Positions 6,660-7,713 of a DNA stretch of 7,713 nt are shown here, one piece after another (within the stretch, counting starts at the first letter, position 1; each line of letters begins with the position of its first letter). The position numbers were made by a program, and so were the translations under genes. The stretch covers positions 1 to 7,713 of the forward strand of contig JANYAA010000363.1 in the NCBI GenBank assembly GCA_025355255.1, in the 5' to 3' direction. This DNA comes from Chloroflexota bacterium (GTDB taxonomy: Bacteria > Chloroflexota > Limnocylindria > Limnocylindrales > CSP1-4). The notes beneath the pieces were generated by a model, which worked only from the letters and a program-made list of their open reading frames with translations, searched no databases and had not been told where the DNA came from.

Positions 6660-6887
6660 TCAGCCGCCCGAGAAGACGGGGGCGACCATGACCCGGTCGC
6701 CCTCCTCCACGGGTTCATCCTCCTGCACGCCAACCCCGTTCCGGGCAAGGACCATCGGCATGCGGCGGTCGATGGCGATCAGCGTCAGGATGTCGCCCAC
6801 GGTCGTCCCGGGCTCGACGTCCAGCTCCTTGTGGCTGAACCCGACCGTGTAGATAAAGCCGCCGACCAGCTTGAGGGTGATCTTCAT
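6660..6887 (-). CDS. MoaD/ThiS-type ubiquitin-like sulfur carrier
   Basis: A 75-residue beta-grasp protein ending in Gly-Gly. In this family the last glycine is adenylated and thiocarboxylated to donate sulfur, in MoaD for the dithiolene of molybdopterin or tungstopterin. The features seen are a first strand (MKITLKLVGG), the VEPGTTVGDIL turn at 24-34, LARNGVGVQEDEPVEEGDRV at 47-66 and the PVFSGG tail at 70-75, closer to MoaD than to ThiS. Its start is 3 bases after the stop of the oxidoreductase gene, with an AGG ribosome site overlapping that stop, so the two are translationally linked. It probably serves the pterin cofactor of that oxidoreductase; a dedicated carrier beside such an enzyme is a common arrangement. 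No activating MoeB-like partner is in the window. Confidence 0.88.
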   Translation of the reverse strand: MKITLKLVGGFIYTVGFSHKELDVEPGTTVGDILTLIAIDRRMPMVLARNGVGVQEDEPVEEGDRVMVAPVFSGG

Positions 6888-6890
6888 GCG

Positions 6891-7713
6891 CTACCTGAGG
6901 GTTGCGAACGCCTCCGCGGCAGTTGCCTCAGCCGCCAGGCCGAGGCTCTCGAGGGTTGCCCTGGTGGGCACACCGCGGTCGTCATAGCCGCGGATGTCGT
7001 AGTAGTGTCCGAGGAGGCTGTCGTACTTGTCGCGGTCCAGGATCTTGCCCGCGATCACGCCCTCGGCATCAGCGTTCTCCGGGTCAAACCAGACGGCGGG
7101 CGGATAGTCCGCCGTGCGATCCGTGTCCGGGTACTCGCGCAGCCAGAACAGCTTGATGATCGCGTAGATCCGATCGGAGATGGGCCAGAAGTCCTCGAGC
7201 TTCCAGTCGTTGCCGGTGATGGTGTTGAAGTACACCGGGTAGTGCTCCACGCCCCAGCCAACCTCAACCCACGGGAACCGGCAGGTGACCAGCGACTCGA
7301 AGAGGCCGCCCCGGATCCGCTGGAGATCCACCACCTTCTGGGCCTTGTCCCGCCCGTACGACTCGCGGGGCGTCTGGTTCACCTCGTAGGTGATGATCCA
7401 GGACTCCTTGTGGTGGGCGCCGATGGGGCTCACGCCAAACGCGAGCGCCATGCCGGGGATGAACTTGCAGTTGTAGGCCGAGATCTCCAGACCCTTGACC
7501 TGCATCGCGTAGTCCACGGATCCGTGGCCAAACGACTGGGCCGCACGCAGGACGCCGTCGGCAAGCAGATTGCCGATCTCGCCTTCGCGGCGGGCAATCT
7601 GGCCCAGCAGGGTCTTGAAGGCGGCGACATCGCCCCACATCTGGTTGCCGGGGGTTGCACCCCGCTCAACCGCGTCCGCATAGAAGCCCAGCACGTTGCC
7701 GGCCGAAATGGTG
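6891..7713 (-). CDS. Aldehyde:ferredoxin oxidoreductase-like protein, C-terminal part, cut by window end
   Basis: The last 273 residues of a tungsten (or molybdenum) pterin enzyme of the aldehyde:ferredoxin oxidoreductase family, which oxidises aldehydes to acids with ferredoxin as electron acceptor, or runs backward. The usual family length is about 600, so less than half is present. The frame is open to the window edge and begins with TISAGN, the end of the DTIS-type motif after the first pterin-binding segment. Also seen are EIGNLLADGVLRAA, VKGLEISAY, PGMALAFGVSPIGAHH, VTCRF, and the closing LLGHYYDIRGYDDRGVPTRATLESLG, a form of the family's YYxLRGWDxxGxPT end. The VTCRF cysteine probably is the fourth ligand of the [4Fe-4S] cluster; the first three would be upstream. 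Nearby positions look altered: ESLVTC replaces the usual DxxGLC, and GAHH replaces GACH. The aldehyde substrate is unknown. A sulfur-carrier gene follows directly. Confidence 0.88.
   Translation of the reverse strand, partial: TISAGNVLGFYADAVERGATPGNQMWGDVAAFKTLLGQIARREGEIGNLLADGVLRAAQSFGHGSVDYAMQVKGLEISAYNCKFIPGMALAFGVSPIGAHHKESWIITYEVNQTPRESYGRDKAQKVVDLQRIRGGLFESLVTCRFPWVEVGWGVEHYPVYFNTITGNDWKLEDFWPISDRIYAIIKLFWLREYPDTDRTADYPPAVWFDPENADAEGVIAGKILDRDKYDSLLGHYYDIRGYDDRGVPTRATLESLGLAAEATAAEAFATLR

Noticed and set aside
7692..7694. GTG as the start of the aldehyde:ferredoxin oxidoreductase
   Set aside because: The codons before it read TISAGN, a conserved internal motif of the family, so the gene continues beyond the window.
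1..7713. CRISPR array, transposon, tRNA or rRNA, or phage genes
   Set aside because: No regularly spaced direct repeats, transposase-like proteins, terminal repeats or RNA-gene signatures were seen by reading both strands.

Overview
The window comes from a GC-rich bacterial chromosome with compact genes. No ribosomal or other marker gene is present, so the lineage cannot be read directly. The mix of an aldehyde:ferredoxin oxidoreductase-like enzyme, a glutaconate-type CoA-transferase, a compact multicopper oxidase and a universal stress protein would suit a Chloroflexota- or Actinomycetota-like soil, sediment or thermal organism. That is an impression of protein style, not a measured placement.

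Layout. On the left, two plus-strand genes run rightward: the 3' part of a multicopper oxidase (cut by the window edge) and a universal stress protein, ending at a good hairpin terminator (1352-1380). The next 240 bases form a convergent gene-free stretch full of inverted repeats, including a strong 53-base hairpin (1460-1512). Everything to the right is on the minus strand and reads right to left. First comes an aldehyde:ferredoxin oxidoreductase-like protein (its N-terminal half lies outside the window), then a MoaD/ThiS-type sulfur carrier 3 bases downstream, then after 63 bases a long aldehyde dehydrogenase of the glutamate-semialdehyde (P5C) dehydrogenase type, with a hairpin terminator at its stop codon. 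A 320-base gene-free stretch follows, containing a bulged 10-bp inverted repeat that looks like an operator. Then comes a second minus-strand operon: a class III aminotransferase (GTG start, strong ribosome binding site) and the two subunits of a glutaconate CoA-transferase-family enzyme, with a 16-base gap and then a TGATG overlap.

How the genes may work together. Read as one catabolic block, the minus-strand genes provide an omega-amino-acid or ornithine-type aminotransferase (makes a semialdehyde), an NAD(P)-linked aldehyde dehydrogenase and possibly a ferredoxin-linked aldehyde oxidoreductase (makes the acid), and a CoA-transferase (activates the acid). This fits breakdown of ornithine, proline, 4-aminobutyrate, 5-aminovalerate or similar compounds toward CoA esters. 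The individual families are well supported by motifs; the exact substrate and the joint pathway are inference. The most unusual item is the oxidoreductase: several positions that are normally conserved in the family appear changed.
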